Source: Salinicola salarius (GTDB lineage Bacteria > Pseudomonadota > Gammaproteobacteria > Pseudomonadales > Halomonadaceae). Taken from it: DNA of 64,000 bases. Positions 8,200-18,300 of the stretch are shown here, piece by piece. Both the position numbers and the translations under genes were made by a program. The stretch covers positions 119,861-183,860 of the forward strand of contig NZ_PZJT01000010.1 of NCBI RefSeq assembly GCF_003206135.1. Direction: 5' to 3'. The first letter of the stretch is position 1, and each line of letters starts with the position of its first letter. A model generated the notes under the pieces. It saw only the letters and a list, made by a program, of their open reading frames with translations. It was not told where the DNA came from and did no database searches.

Positions 8200-10725
8200 G
8201 TGACATCACCGTACGAACTGCCTGGGGAGGCTATCGAAGGCTTCGATACCCTGGTCGAGCTGGCGCTGGATCTGAGCGGGACGTGGAAGCATGCCACCGA
8301 CAGGATCTGGCGGGAGCTGGATACCACTCTCTGGAATCTGACGCACAACCCCTGGGCGGTGCTGCAGGCGGTATCGCACGAGAAACTCGCCCGGACGCTG
8401 GCCGATCCGGAGTTTCGAAACCGGCTGGATCAGTTGGCACGTCTCGGGCGCGAGCAGCATGTCGGCCCCAGCTGGTTCGAACAGAATCACCCCGGGGCGC
8501 CTTTCACCGCCGTGGCCTACTTCAGCATGGAGTTCATGGTCAGCGAGGCCCTGCCGATCTATTCCGGTGGGTTGGGCAACGTGGCCGGCGATCATCTCAA
8601 GGCAGCGAGTGATCTTGGCGTTCCCATCATCGGCATCGGATTGCTCTACCAGCAGGGCTATTTCCGCCAACTGATCGACAGCGACGGTAATCAGCACGCG
8701 CTGTATCCCTACAACGATCCCGGACAGCTGCCCATCACGCCGCTGCGCACCGCGAATGGCGAATGGCTGCGCCTGCAGATCGTGCTGCCCGGCTACTCGG
8801 TGTGGCTACGGGCCTGGCAGGCCCGCATCGGGCGGGTGACGCTCTATCTGCTGGACAGCAACGACATCGCCAATTATCCCGCCCATCGCGGCATCACCAG
8901 CGAACTCTATGGCGGCGATGCCGAGCTTCGGCTCAAGCAGGAGATGGTGCTGGGCATCGGCGGCTGGCGCTTGCTCGAAGCCCTCGATCTGCATCCGCAG
9001 GTCTGCCATCTCAACGAGGGGCATGCGGCGCTGGTCGTGCTGGAGAGGGCGCGCAGCTACATGCAGCGCACCGGTGCCGACTTCGAGACCGCACTGACCA
9101 TCACCCGTGCCGGCAATCTCTTCACCACCCACACCGCGGTCGCCGCCGGCTTCGACCGGTTTTCCCCCGCGCTGATCGCGCAGTACCTGCAGCACTACGC
9201 CGAAGAGAAACTGAAGATTCCGCTGGCCGACCTGCTGGCGCTGGGGCGCAGCCGCTCGGAAGATGATGGCGAGCCTTTCAACATGGCGTGGCTCGCCTGC
9301 CGGGGCAGCGGTTTCATCAACGGAGTCAGCCAGCTGCATGCCAGGGTCAGCCGTCACATTTTCCAGCCGCTGTTTCCCCGTTGGCCGACGCCGGAGCTGC
9401 CCATCGCTCACGTCACCAATGGTGTCCACATGCCGAGCTGGGATTCGGCGCCGGCCGACGCGCTCTGGACCCGCGCCTGTGGCAAGGGCCGCTGGCTGGG
9501 ATGCAGCGAGCCGCTGGCGATGAGCATCCGCCACCTCGATGATGCCACCCTGTGGCAGTTTCGGACCGAGGCCAACCGGGAGCTCGTCGAGCAGCTTCGT
9601 GAGCGACTGGCACACCAACTGGCGACGGCTGGCGCTACGCCGGAGGCCATCGAGAGCGCCCGGCAGGTGTTCGAACCACGGATCATGATACTGGGCTTCG
9701 CCCGACGCTTTGCCACCTACAAGCGCCCCAACCTGCTGCTTCACGATCCGCAGCGTTTGAAGGCGTTGCTGACCCATCCCGAACGTCCGATGCAACTGGT
9801 GCTGGCCGGCAAGGCACATCCGGCGGACAGGACGGGCCAGGCGTTGATCCAGCAGTGGGTGCGGTTCATTCGGGAGGAGAATGTCGGCCATCGTGTGATG
9901 TTTCTGGCCGACTACAACATGCAACTGACCGAACAGCTGGTGCAGGGCGTCGACGTGTGGCTCAACACCCCGCGGCGCCCTTGGGAGGCCTGCGGTACCA
10001 GCGGTATGAAGGTATTGGTCAACGGTGGCCTCAATCTCTCCGAACTGGATGGCTGGTGGGCCGAGGCGTACGCCCCCGAGGTGGGGTGGGCGCTGGGTGA
10101 CGGCCGCGAGCACGCGGATGATCCCGGCTACGATGCCCAGGAGGCCGAAGCGCTTTATCACCTGCTGGAGCATGAGGTGCTGCCCGCATTCTATAACCGC
10201 AACGAAGCAGGCATCCCGGTGGGGTGGGTCGCACGCATGCGCGAAAGCATGGCACGGCTGACGCCGCTGTATTCCACCAACCGATCGCTTTCCCAGTATG
10301 TCGAGCAGTACTACATTCCCCTGGCCGAGGCCTGGCGTGGCCGGGCAGCCGATGACGGCGCCCGGGGACACCGGATCGTGAATCGTCGCCGACAGCTGGA
10401 TCGGCACTGGCCGGAAGTCGCCTTCGAATCGGTGGAGACGGAAAGCGATAGCCATCAGCATCGATTCCGGGCGCGTGTCCGGCTGGGCGAGCTCTCTCCG
10501 GAGGCGCTTCTGGTCGAGCTCTATGCCGATGGCGTCAGTGGAAGAGCCGCTATTTGTCAGCCGATGAGCCATGACGTGGACTTTCCTCGCAGCGGCGAGG
10601 CGATCTACGAAACCCGAATCACCAGTCACCGGCCGGTGACCGATTTTACCGTGCGGCTGCGTCCTGCACCCATCGACCTGATCAGTATCCTCGAAGAACC
10701 CCGGGTACTGTGGCAGGGCGGCTAG
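8200..10725 (+). CDS. glgP: Alpha-glucan (glycogen/maltodextrin) phosphorylase, GT35
   Basis: 841 residues from a GTG at 8200 preceded by AAGGAG; an out-of-frame ATG seven bases upstream is not the start. This is the shorter alpha-glucan phosphorylase family (TIGR02094-like): FSMEFMVSEALPIYSGGLGNVAGD near residue 108, an H-x-NEGH segment, and the pyridoxal-phosphate lysine K604 in CGTSGMKVLVNGGLN. The enzyme releases glucose 1-phosphate from storage glucan. No other glycogen genes are nearby. With an FNR box upstream, mobilisation of glucan under oxygen limitation is the likely role. The stop codon TAG lies inside the terminal repeat of the palindromic element that follows. Confidence 0.93.
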   Translation: MTSPYELPGEAIEGFDTLVELALDLSGTWKHATDRIWRELDTTLWNLTHNPWAVLQAVSHEKLARTLADPEFRNRLDQLARLGREQHVGPSWFEQNHPGAPFTAVAYFSMEFMVSEALPIYSGGLGNVAGDHLKAASDLGVPIIGIGLLYQQGYFRQLIDSDGNQHALYPYNDPGQLPITPLRTANGEWLRLQIVLPGYSVWLRAWQARIGRVTLYLLDSNDIANYPAHRGITSELYGGDAELRLKQEMVLGIGGWRLLEALDLHPQVCHLNEGHAALVVLERARSYMQRTGADFETALTITRAGNLFTTHTAVAAGFDRFSPALIAQYLQHYAEEKLKIPLADLLALGRSRSEDDGEPFNMAWLACRGSGFINGVSQLHARVSRHIFQPLFPRWPTPELPIAHVTNGVHMPSWDSAPADALWTRACGKGRWLGCSEPLAMSIRHLDDATLWQFRTEANRELVEQLRERLAHQLATAGATPEAIESARQVFEPRIMILGFARRFATYKRPNLLLHDPQRLKALLTHPERPMQLVLAGKAHPADRTGQALIQQWVRFIREENVGHRVMFLADYNMQLTEQLVQGVDVWLNTPRRPWEACGTSGMKVLVNGGLNLSELDGWWAEAYAPEVGWALGDGREHADDPGYDAQEAEALYHLLEHEVLPAFYNRNEAGIPVGWVARMRESMARLTPLYSTNRSLSQYVEQYYIPLAEAWRGRAADDGARGHRIVNRRRQLDRHWPEVAFESVETESDSHQHRFRARVRLGELSPEALLVELYADGVSGRAAICQPMSHDVDFPRSGEAIYETRITSHRPVTDFTVRLRPAPIDLISILEEPRVLWQGG

Positions 10726-10868
10726 GCTTTGTCTGAAAACTGCCTGCGCTCGGCCATACGGCGTTAAAAATCGGCTCAAAGTACTCATTTACACCGCGTA
10801 AACTCCGTCTTTTTACCGATTTTTGCCTTGTCTGACCTTCGCTCGACGACTCTTCAGACAAAACCTAG
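10722..10868. repeat. 147-bp imperfect palindrome, MITE-like, overlapping the glgP stop codon
   Basis: Terminal inverted repeats CTAGGCTTTGTCTGAAAA (10722-10739) and TCTTCAGACAAAACCTAG (10851-10868) match at 16 of 18 positions and end in CTAG. Inside are nested arms AAAAATCGG (10766-10774) and CCGATTTTT (10816-10824), then a central hairpin CTCA-TTTAC-loop5-GTAAA-CTCC (10784-10806). It lies between the convergent glgP and alcohol dehydrogenase genes and may act as a bidirectional terminator. No transposase is encoded. The remaining 10869-10957 shows nothing further. Confidence 0.75.
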
Positions 10869-10957
10869 GGAATTCGGGTAGAAAAGAAGCGATGAAATGC
10901 CCGGCTCATCGCTTGATGGCGTTGCGATAGGGCGTTGCGATAGAGCCGGGCCGACCG

Positions 10958-12031
10958 TCATGGCGTGATGGCGACCTTCAACACCCCGTCACGCTGGTTC
11001 GCGAACAGATCGTAGGCCTCGACGATATCGTCCAGGGCATAGCGGTGCGTGACCAGCGAGGCGGTATCGATCCGGCCGGCCTTGACGATGTCGAGCAGCC
11101 GGCGCATGCGCTCCTTCCCGCCCGGGCACAGGGACGTGACGATGCGATGATCGCCGAGACCGGCGCAGAAGGCGTCGAGCGGTATGGTCAGATCCCCGGA
11201 ATAGACGCCGAGGCTGGAGAGCGTGCCGCCGGGCTTGAGCACTCGCAGGGCGGCCTCGAAAGTGGTCTGGGTGCCCAGCGCCTCGATGGCGGCATCGACG
11301 CCACGACCGCCGGTCAGGCGAAGGATTTCGCTGACGACATCGACCTGATGGAAATTCAGGGTGATGTCGGCGCCCATGTGGCGAGAGATATCCAGCCGCT
11401 GATCGATACCGTCGACGACGATGATGCAGCTGGCGCCGCGCAGCCGGGCGCCGGCAGTGGCGCAGAGTCCGATCGGGCCCTGGGCGAAGATCGCGACGGT
11501 ATCACCGATGCCGATATTGGCGCTTTCGGCCCCGACGAAGCCGGTCGACATGATGTCGGGACACATCAGCACCTGTTCGTCGCTGAGCCCATCCGGGATC
11601 GGGGCCAGGTTGGCCTGGGCATCGGGCACCAGCGCGTATTCGGCCTGCACCCCGTCGATGGTGTTGCCGAAACGCCAGCCGCCCATCGGCTTGTAGCCAT
11701 GGCCCTGGCAGCCACCATCCTGGGCCGGATGGCCGTCCTGGCAGGCGTAGGAGGTAAAGCCGGGGCAGATCGCGCCGGCAATCACCCGCTGCCCCACGTG
11801 ATAGCCGCGCACGTTGTCGCCCAGCTCCACGATGGTGCCTACCGGCTCATGGCCGATGGTCAGTCCGGGTTTGACCGGATATTCGCCCTTCATGATGTGC
11901 ACGTCGGTACCGCAGATGGTGGTGGTCGTGATGCGCAGTAAGGCGTCATTGGGGCCAATGGGAGGTATCGGCTTTTCGGTCAGCTCGATGCGACCGGGCT
12001 CGACATAGATGGCGGCTTTCATCGTGGACAT
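10958..12031 (-). CDS. Zinc-dependent medium-chain alcohol dehydrogenase
   Basis: 357 residues. Catalytic zinc ligands C40 (TTTICGTD) and H61-E62 (TIGHEPVG), then a Rossmann domain with an IFAQGPIGLCATAGARLRG turn and VVDGIDQRL, suggesting NAD(H) preference. The usual four-cysteine structural-zinc lobe is replaced by a longer segment with three cysteines (CPGFTSYACQDGHPAQDGGC), as in the isopropanol/secondary-alcohol and related dehydrogenase group. A perfect FNR box and -10 lie upstream. A fermentative or redox-balancing oxidoreductase is the natural reading; the substrate is not fixed by the sequence. Confidence 0.88.
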   Translation of the reverse strand: MSTMKAAIYVEPGRIELTEKPIPPIGPNDALLRITTTTICGTDVHIMKGEYPVKPGLTIGHEPVGTIVELGDNVRGYHVGQRVIAGAICPGFTSYACQDGHPAQDGGCQGHGYKPMGGWRFGNTIDGVQAEYALVPDAQANLAPIPDGLSDEQVLMCPDIMSTGFVGAESANIGIGDTVAIFAQGPIGLCATAGARLRGASCIIVVDGIDQRLDISRHMGADITLNFHQVDVVSEILRLTGGRGVDAAIEALGTQTTFEAALRVLKPGGTLSSLGVYSGDLTIPLDAFCAGLGDHRIVTSLCPGGKERMRRLLDIVKAGRIDTASLVTHRYALDDIVEAYDLFANQRDGVLKVAITP

Positions 12032-12086
12032 GGGTATCTCCTTCGTCTGGTGGACGCTATCCGGTAATGACCATGGTGACGAAGTC

Positions 12087-12127
12087 AGTATCCGCCGGAT
12101 TGCAGACAGCGGCTTGATTCAGATCAA
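12087..12127 (-). promoter_or_regulatory. FNR/Anr box and promoter of the alcohol dehydrogenase gene
   Basis: TTGATTCAGATCAA (12114-12127) is a perfect FNR box. Reading the minus strand, GATACT (12092-12087) is a -10-like hexamer whose centre is 31 bp from the box centre, giving class II geometry. The gene starts at 12031. Confidence 0.85.
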
Positions 12128-12255
12128 GCTTGAGCAGGTCGAAAGGAAACGATGGGATCGAAGCGATCTTTACCGATGGATATCAATTATTTGCGGTATT
12201 CATCGGTCGCGGAAGATGTCACAGGCAAGCGATCGGCTCGCTTTCTTCAGGAACC

Positions 12256-12294
12256 TTGACCCAGGTCAAGCTCGGATTCGTGCGGCGGTACACA
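12256..12294 (+). promoter_or_regulatory. FNR/Anr box and promoter of the Hsp20 gene
   Basis: TTGACCCAGGTCAA (12256-12269) is a symmetrical FNR-type site (TTGAC-N4-GTCAA). TACACT at 12289-12294 is a -10-like hexamer, 29 bp centre to centre. The Hsp20 start codon is at 12348. This and the previous site lie back to back in a 316-bp intergenic region with no other recognisable content. Confidence 0.7.
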
Positions 12295-12347
12295 CTGATA
12301 TCCGGCTTCGGCCATTGTCATCGTCTTGAACAGGGAGCGCACAGGCC

Positions 12348-12764
12348 ATGGAACTCACCACCTGGAATCCTTTCCACGAAATGGAAGCCTTCTTCGATCG
12401 CTACAACCGCAACCGTCCGGCGACATCCCGCGATGTCTGGGCGCCGACGGTGAATATCAGTGAGACGGAAAAGGAATACCTCATTACGGCGGAACTGGCG
12501 GGAATCGACAGCAAGGATGTCGAGATCACCGTACAGAATAATGTGCTGACGCTCAGGGGCGAACGGCACGACACGAAAGAGAGTAAGGACACCAAACGCC
12601 ATCTGATCGAAACCAGCTTTGGTCGCTTTTCACGCAGTTTCTCGCTGCCATCCGATGTCATCGAGGAGCGAATCAGCGCCAAGGGCAAGGACGGCATGTT
12701 GACCATTCATGTGCCGAAGGCAGAAATCGCCCCGGCCAAGAAGATCACAGTGAAGGCGGAATGA
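12348..12764 (+). CDS. Hsp20/alpha-crystallin small heat-shock protein
   Basis: 138 residues, with an alpha-crystallin domain from about 33 to 125: PTVNISETEKEYLITAELAGIDSKDVEITVQNNVLTLRGER, a long loop, and the conserved KDGMLTIHVPKAE near the end. The short N-terminus (TTWNPFHEMEAFFDRY) is typical of class A bacterial Hsp20. It would act as an ATP-independent holdase in the cytoplasm. It stands alone between an FNR-type promoter and a strong terminator, so it probably belongs to the oxygen-limitation set rather than to a classical sigma-32 unit, although a heat-shock promoter was not ruled out. Confidence 0.94.
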   Translation: MELTTWNPFHEMEAFFDRYNRNRPATSRDVWAPTVNISETEKEYLITAELAGIDSKDVEITVQNNVLTLRGERHDTKESKDTKRHLIETSFGRFSRSFSLPSDVIEERISAKGKDGMLTIHVPKAEIAPAKKITVKAE

Positions 12765-12789
12765 GCAGGAAGCTCTAAAGCGCAGGATT

Positions 12790-12822
12790 GCCGCATCGTC
12801 GAGCAGACGATGCGGCTTTTTT
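12790..12822 (+). terminator. Rho-independent terminator after Hsp20
   Basis: GCCGCATCGTC and GACGATGCGGC pair perfectly (11 bp) around a GAGCA loop, followed by six T residues. It ends the Hsp20 transcript just before the convergent ABC permease gene. Confidence 0.93.
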
Positions 12823-12828
12823 ATGGTT

Positions 12829-13944
12829 TCAGGCAAGCGAGCGCCGCAACCGGAGCAGGGCGACGAGGAAAAAGGCCGTGCCGATCAGGGCCAGCGCCAG
12901 CAGTTGAGGCCAGACGGTTGCCAGGCCGGCATCACGGAACAGGATGTTCTGCCCGAACTCCACGAAGTGGGTGTTCGGCGTCAGCAGCATGAGATTCTGC
13001 ACCACCTCCGGCATGCTCTCCCGCGGGGTCATGCCGCCTGAAAGAACCCGCAGCGGAATCAGCGTCAGGATGATCAGCAATCCCAGCTGCGGCATCGAGC
13101 GGGAAACGGTACCGAAGAAGATGCCCATCGAGGTGGTGGCGAACAGGTGCAGTATCGCGCCGATCAGAAATAGCGTCATCGAGCCTTGAAGCGGTACACC
13201 CAGCCAGTCACCGACGACGAAGCGCAGCGACAGGAGGGCGGCCACCAGCACCACCAGCCCCATCGACCACACCTTGGCCGCCATGATCTCGAACGGGGTC
13301 ACCGGCATTACCAGCAAATGCTCGATGGTGCCGTGTTCGCGTTCGCGAATGAGCGCAGCGCCGGTCAGGATGATCGACAGCATGGTGATCTGGTTGATGA
13401 CCTCGTTGACGGCGCCGAACCAGGATTGGGTGAGATTGGGGTTGTATCTCGTGCGGATCACCGCCTGCACGGGCTGTGTCGATGGCATGTCGCTGTGCTG
13501 CAGGAATGACGCGACCTCGTCGTCGATGATCTGCTGGATGTGTCCGGCGCCGGTGAAGGCCTGGCTGATCTGGGTGGCATCGACATTCAACTGGATCGAG
13601 GGTTGCCGACCGCGCAGCAGGTCTTGCTGGAAATCGGGCGGAAAGTCGAGGGTGAAGGTATAGCGTCCCTTGTCCATGCCGATGTCCATGTCGGCATGGT
13701 CGGTCAGCATCGGCTCGAGGAAGTAGGGTGTCTGGAAGGCGTCGATGATACGTTGCGTGATGGGCGAGCGATCCTCGTCGACCACCGCGATACTGGCCCG
13801 ATGGGGCGTTTCCGGAATGCCGGTGGCGCTGGAGTAGACGCTCAACGTGAAGGTGTAGGCGATCAGCAGGAGCATCGCCGGATCGCGTGCCAGGGTGCGC
13901 AGTTCCTTGATGCCCAGTTGCAGGATGTTCGATAGCGTACTCAA
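12829..13944 (-). CDS. ABC-2 type transporter permease (YhhJ-like)
   Basis: 371 residues from a TTG at 13944 that lies one base after the stop of the upstream ABC gene; the coupling supports this start. One N-terminal helix, a large periplasmic domain (about 45-170, IAVVDEDRSP as in YhhJ/YbhR), then five to six helices with IREREHGTIEHLLVMPVTPFEIMAAK, the ABC-2 hallmark. Last gene of the Usp-HlyD-ABC-ABC operon. It should pair with the membrane half of the fused ABC protein. The exported substrate is unknown. Confidence 0.88.
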   Translation of the reverse strand: MSTLSNILQLGIKELRTLARDPAMLLLIAYTFTLSVYSSATGIPETPHRASIAVVDEDRSPITQRIIDAFQTPYFLEPMLTDHADMDIGMDKGRYTFTLDFPPDFQQDLLRGRQPSIQLNVDATQISQAFTGAGHIQQIIDDEVASFLQHSDMPSTQPVQAVIRTRYNPNLTQSWFGAVNEVINQITMLSIILTGAALIREREHGTIEHLLVMPVTPFEIMAAKVWSMGLVVLVAALLSLRFVVGDWLGVPLQGSMTLFLIGAILHLFATTSMGIFFGTVSRSMPQLGLLIILTLIPLRVLSGGMTPRESMPEVVQNLMLLTPNTHFVEFGQNILFRDAGLATVWPQLLALALIGTAFFLVALLRLRRSLA

Positions 13945-13945
13945 C

Positions 13946-16717
13946 TCACTTTTCCTGCTTCTTCAGGCCGGCCACGCTGGCCAGCAACAGCAGCGGAGAC
14001 GTGACCAACAAGGCCAGAAAACTCGGCCATAGCTCGGCGGCACCGAGCGCCTTGGAGAAAATGCCGCGAGTGATGATGAGGAAGTGGCTGGTCGGGTAGA
14101 GATGGCCGATGACCGCGGAAGCGCCTTCCAGGGCTGAGACCGGATACAGCAGCCCCGAAAACTGGATCGCCGGGACGACGGTGCCGATGGCCGTGCCAAA
14201 CACGGCAGCGATCTGGCTGTTGAACAGTGCCGAAACCAGCAACCCGAAGCCGGTGGCGCAGAACACATAGAGTAGGGCCGCCACACTGAGCATCGGCAGG
14301 CTGCCCTTGAGCGGCACGCCGAAGACGAAGACCGAGAGCAATACCAGCAGGAAGAAGTTGAGCATTCCCATTATCACGTAAGGCAGCTGCTTGCCGAGCA
14401 GGAACTCCAGGCGGGTGACCGGGGTGACGTAGAAGTTGGTGATCGAACCCAGCTCCTTCTCCCTGACGATGCCAAGGGCGGTGAGCATGGCCGGGATCAT
14501 CATCAGTAGCAGCGGAATCATCGCCGGCACCATCGCCGGCAGGCTTCGCACGTCCGGGTTGTAGCGGTAGCGCAGGGCGACCTCCACCGGCCGGCTGTCG
14601 TCGCTGCCGGAGGCCTGGGCCAGTTGCTGCAGATAGGTGGCGTGGATTCCCTGCACATAACCGATGATGGTCTGGGCCCGGCTCGGCATTGCTCCATCGA
14701 CCCAGAATGCGACCTGGGGCGAGGCGCCACGCTTGAGATCTCGCCCGAATCCGGGCGGAATCTCCACCGCGAGGCTGATCTCGCCTCGGCGCAGGCGCTC
14801 GTCCATCTCTTCGTAGCTCTGCAGGGGCGCCTTCTTCTGGAAATAGCGCGAGCCCGAAAGGTTGAGGACATAGCCGTCGCTGGTGGTGGTCCGGTCGTGA
14901 TCGAGCACCGCGAAGGAGAGATCCTCGACGTCCATATTGATGCCATACCCCATGATGAACATCAGGATCAGAGTGCCTGCCAGGGCCAGGGTGGCGCGGA
15001 TCGGATCGCGCCGCAATTCCATGCCCTCGCGCCGGGCGTAGCTCGACAGCCGACGCCAGCTGAAACGAGGGGGAGCGCCCTTTACCGCTGCGGCTGCGAC
15101 GGCGATGCTCTCGTGCGTCGCCGGGGGAGTCGCCACCTCGCTGGCGTCTTTGAATTCGTTGATGCCTTTGAATTCGCTGGTGCCCTTGAGCTCGCTGGCG
15201 TCCTTGAGATAGTCGATGAAGGTCTGTTCCAGGTTGTCGTGCCCGCGTCTGGCCATCAATGCCCGGGGCGTGCCGCTGTCGAGTACCTTGCCGGCGTGCA
15301 TCAGCGAAATGCGGTCGCAGCGCAGCGCTTCGTTCATGAAATGGGTGGAGATGAAGATCGTGACGCCATCTTCGCGCGACATCCGCACCAGAAGCTCCCA
15401 GAAGCGATCGCGGGCCACTGGATCGACCCCGGAAGTGGGCTCGTCGAGGATCAGAATTTCCGGTTCGTGCAGCATGGCCACGGCCAGGGAGAGACGCTGG
15501 CGGATACCGAGAGGCAGGCTGCCCGGCAGTTGCCCCTCGACGCCCTGCAACTCGAACTGTGCCAGCAGTTGCCGGCGACGGATGGCGTGTCGCTGTGGCG
15601 AAAGACGAAACAGCCGCGCGTGCAGGTCGATGTTCTGGCGCACCGTCAGCTCGTTGTAGAGCGAGAACGCCTGCGACATGTAGCCGACCCGGCGCCGGGT
15701 TTCGATATGCTCGGGGGCGACCGGCTGTCCGAACAGCCGCGCCTGCCCCTCGTCGAAGGGCAAAAGGCCCGTCAGCATTTTCATGGTGGTGGTCTTGCCG
15801 CAACCGTTGGAGCCCAGGAAGCCGAAGATCTCCCCGCGTTCGATGCGGAAGTCGACATGATCCACGGCGGTGAAATCGCCGAAGCGCTTGGTCAGACCGT
15901 GCGCTTCGATCGCCACCTCGTCGTGGGCCTTGCGGGGCGGGATCTCGAGATCGGTGTGTCCCGACCGCTTCTCCGCAGGCAACAGCTGGATGAAGGCGGC
16001 CTCCAGCGAAGCGCATCCCGTCCGTTCGAGCAGCGTCGCGGGCGAGCCCTGGTCGAGCACCTTGCCGGCGTCCATTGCGATCAGCCAGTCGAAGGCCGAG
16101 GCCTCGTCCATGTACGCGGTGGCGACGATCACGCTCATCCGGGCCTGCTGGTGGCGTATTCGGGCGATCAGTTCCCAGAACTGGCTGCGCGACAGCGGAT
16201 CGACCCCGGTGGTGGGCTCGTCGAGGATCAGCAGGTCGGGATCGTGGATCAGCGCGCAGCAGAGCCCCAGCTTCTGCTTCATGCCGCCGGAGAGCTTGCC
16301 CGCCGGGCGCTCGGTGAATCTCTCCAGCCCGGTACTGGTCGTCAGGTCGTGGATACGCCGCTCGCGCTCCTCGGCATCCTGGCCGAACAGCCGGGCGAAG
16401 AACTCGAGGTTCTCGCGCACGCTGAGCGTGGGGTAGAGATTCCTGCCCAGACCCTGGGGCATGTAGGCGATGCGCGGGCCGGTCACGCGACGCTGGGTGG
16501 CGCTGGCCATGTCCGCGCCAAGCACCTGGACCTGCCCCGACTGGATCCGCCTGGCGCCGGCGATCAGCGCCAGCAGGCTGGACTTGCCGACCCCGTCCGG
16601 CCCGATCAGGCCCACCATGCGGCGGGCGGGAATGTCGAGCGTCAGCTCCTCGAGGGCCGTGCGCTTGCCGTAACGCAGGGTGACCCCGGACAGCGCCGCG
16701 ACCGCGTCGGTGCTCAT
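13946..16717 (-). CDS. Fused double-ATPase/ABC-2 permease (RbbA/YhiH-like)
   Basis: 923 residues from the ATG at 16717 (ATGA overlap with the HlyD gene). Two ABC cassettes: Walker [12 protein letters not shown] with signature [11 protein letters not shown] and [13 protein letters not shown]; then Walker [12 protein letters not shown], a weaker signature ([14 protein letters not shown]) and [14 protein letters not shown] linker with repeated [22 protein letters not shown] units precedes a C-terminal ABC-2 permease domain of six helices. Such fusions (RbbA/YhiH) are encoded with HlyD-like and YhhJ-like partners as here. Drug export and ribosome-associated roles have both been proposed for the family. 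The FNR box upstream of the operon suggests expression under low oxygen. Confidence 0.9.
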   Translation of the reverse strand: MSTDAVAALSGVTLRYGKRTALEELTLDIPARRMVGLIGPDGVGKSSLLALIAGARRIQSGQVQVLGADMASATQRRVTGPRIAYMPQGLGRNLYPTLSVRENLEFFARLFGQDAEERERRIHDLTTSTGLERFTERPAGKLSGGMKQKLGLCCALIHDPDLLILDEPTTGVDPLSRSQFWELIARIRHQQARMSVIVATAYMDEASAFDWLIAMDAGKVLDQGSPATLLERTGCASLEAAFIQLLPAEKRSGHTDLEIPPRKAHDEVAIEAHGLTKRFGDFTAVDHVDFRIERGEIFGFLGSNGCGKTTTMKMLTGLLPFDEGQARLFGQPVAPEHIETRRRVGYMSQAFSLYNELTVRQNIDLHARLFRLSPQRHAIRRRQLLAQFELQGVEGQLPGSLPLGIRQRLSLAVAMLHEPEILILDEPTSGVDPVARDRFWELLVRMSREDGVTIFISTHFMNEALRCDRISLMHAGKVLDSGTPRALMARRGHDNLEQTFIDYLKDASELKGTSEFKGINEFKDASEVATPPATHESIAVAAAAVKGAPPRFSWRRLSSYARREGMELRRDPIRATLALAGTLILMFIMGYGINMDVEDLSFAVLDHDRTTTSDGYVLNLSGSRYFQKKAPLQSYEEMDERLRRGEISLAVEIPPGFGRDLKRGASPQVAFWVDGAMPSRAQTIIGYVQGIHATYLQQLAQASGSDDSRPVEVALRYRYNPDVRSLPAMVPAMIPLLLMMIPAMLTALGIVREKELGSITNFYVTPVTRLEFLLGKQLPYVIMGMLNFFLLVLLSVFVFGVPLKGSLPMLSVAALLYVFCATGFGLLVSALFNSQIAAVFGTAIGTVVPAIQFSGLLYPVSALEGASAVIGHLYPTSHFLIITRGIFSKALGAAELWPSFLALLVTSPLLLLASVAGLKKQEK

Positions 16718-17790
16718 CGGGAGACGTTCACGCGCAGTGCTTCCGGCCATTCGGCTGCCGGGTCCAGCTTCAGGTAGGCTTCGCCGGGCAACCCCGTCTT
16801 CACTTGGCGGATGTGCTCGCGCAGTAGATCGGAATCGATACGGGCGCGGATGCGGAACATCAGCTTTTCCCGTTCGCTTTCGGTCTCCACCGTCTTGGGG
16901 GTGAACTGCGCTTCGCTGGAGACGAAGCTGATCCGGGCCGGCAGCACGTAGTCGGGCAGCGCATCCAGGATCAGGTGGGCGTCATCGCCCAGCGCGACCC
17001 GCCCGGCCTGGCTGGTGGGCAGGAAGAACGTCATGTAGACGTCGGTCAGGTCGATCAGGTTGAGCACCTTGCCGCCGGCCGCCAGCACTTCGCCGGGTTC
17101 GCTCACGCGATATTGCACCTGGGCCAGCCGGTCGGAGCGCAGCAGGCTGTCCTCGATGTCCGACTGGACGCGCTCGACATTGGCCTGGGCCGCGTCGATC
17201 GCCGACTGGGCTTCGATCACCTGGGAGCGGGCCGCTGCCACGCTGGCCCGGGCCGCCGCCACCTCCGCCTGGGAGGCCGACAGCGCGGCGCGGGCGCTCT
17301 GCATCGTCGCGCGGTCGTCGTCCACTTGCTGATACGAGATCACGTGGCGCTGAAGCAGCGCGCTGGAGCGCTCGAAGCGTTTCCGGGCGGCGTCCAGCTC
17401 GGCTTCACGCTGATGCACCGTCGCTTCGGCGGCTGCCTGGTGACTCTCGTTCTGGGCCACCCCGGCACGGGCGGTCTGCAAGGCGTTGCGGCTGCGCTGC
17501 AGCTCGGCCTCGGCCTGGCGTCGCTCGGCTTCCAGGCTTCGGGTATCCATGCGCGCCACCACCTGATTCGGTTCGACGAAGTCGCCCTCGTTGACCAGGA
17601 TCTCCGCCACCCGGCCGGCGAGCTTGGTGGCGACGTCGATCTCCGTCGCTTCGATGCGGCCGTTACCGCGGGCGAAGGCGTCGTCCAGCCCCTCGGGCTG
17701 GAGCCAATACCAGAGCGTGACGCCAGCGAGGAGCAGAGCGGCGCCGATGACCAGCCAGCGCAGGATGGCAAAGGGGAACGGAGGTTTCAT
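16714..17790 (-). CDS. HlyD-family membrane fusion protein (YhiI-like)
   Basis: 358 residues from the ATG at 17790, overlapping the Usp stop by ATGA; an upstream in-frame start at 17832 would lie inside the usp gene. One N-terminal helix (about 8-28), then a barrel-sandwich half ([29 protein letters not shown]), a long alanine/glutamine-rich coiled coil (about 85-215), and the second half-motif with [21 protein letters not shown]. It should bridge the ABC exporter to an outer-membrane channel, which is not encoded nearby. Confidence 0.9.
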   Translation of the reverse strand: MKPPFPFAILRWLVIGAALLLAGVTLWYWLQPEGLDDAFARGNGRIEATEIDVATKLAGRVAEILVNEGDFVEPNQVVARMDTRSLEAERRQAEAELQRSRNALQTARAGVAQNESHQAAAEATVHQREAELDAARKRFERSSALLQRHVISYQQVDDDRATMQSARAALSASQAEVAAARASVAAARSQVIEAQSAIDAAQANVERVQSDIEDSLLRSDRLAQVQYRVSEPGEVLAAGGKVLNLIDLTDVYMTFFLPTSQAGRVALGDDAHLILDALPDYVLPARISFVSSEAQFTPKTVETESEREKLMFRIRARIDSDLLREHIRQVKTGLPGEAYLKLDPAAEWPEALRVNVSR

Positions 17791-18254
17791 GCGCCGGTGT
17801 GCGGCTGGCCATGAACGCTGATGACTGTGCACCCGGCGACATGGCTGACCTTGTGCGAGACGCTGCCGACCAGCAAGCCCTTGATGTCACTGAGCCCCCG
17901 GCTGCCCATGACGATGGCGTCGACACCGAGTCGCTCGGCTTCCTCGATGATCGCTTCCGCCGGGGAGCCCAGACGCAGCAGGGTCTGTACGCCGTCTTTC
18001 GGCGCGCCGTCCGGCATTAGCGCCACGGCGTGGTCGAGAATGGCGCGTCCTTCCTTTTCGGCGTTGTCGTTGACGGCTTCCCGCACGATCTGCTGCACCC
18101 GGTAGTCGCCGCCGTATTGCATCGGTTCGAAGGGCTCGATCACGGTCAGCAGATGGATCGTGCCCTGGGCCGGTTCGGCCAGTCGACAGGCGACCCGTAG
18201 CGCAGCCTGGGCGTAGTCGGAACCATCGACGGGAACCAGCAGTGACCTGAACAT
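17787..18254 (-). CDS. Universal stress protein (UspA family), first gene of an ABC-exporter operon
   Basis: 155 residues from the ATG at 18254 with GAGGTG seven bases upstream; the frame is open further but the FNR promoter excludes longer starts. UspA fold with LLVPVDGSDYAQAAL at the N-terminus and the ATP-binding loop GSRGLSDIKGLLVGSVSHKV (G-2X-G-9X-G-S). Closely related to the Usp at 21306-21770. Its stop overlaps the HlyD start, an unusual translational coupling of a Usp to an exporter. Expression from the FNR box at 18327 fits the anaerobic Usp proteins known in pseudomonads. Confidence 0.92.
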   Translation of the reverse strand: MFRSLLVPVDGSDYAQAALRVACRLAEPAQGTIHLLTVIEPFEPMQYGGDYRVQQIVREAVNDNAEKEGRAILDHAVALMPDGAPKDGVQTLLRLGSPAEAIIEEAERLGVDAIVMGSRGLSDIKGLLVGSVSHKVSHVAGCTVISVHGQPHTGA

Positions 18255-18300
18255 GGCTTGCACCTCGCGGTTGGTAACGGGATGTCGACTGTATGGAGAG

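Noticed and set aside
8193..8612. ATG seven bases upstream of the chosen glgP start
   Set aside because: Out of frame with the phosphorylase; the GTG at 8200 is correctly spaced from AAGGAG.
14624..16777. 717-codon plus-strand frame antisense to the double ABC gene
   Set aside because: Shadow of a GC-rich gene with both Walker motifs on the other strand.
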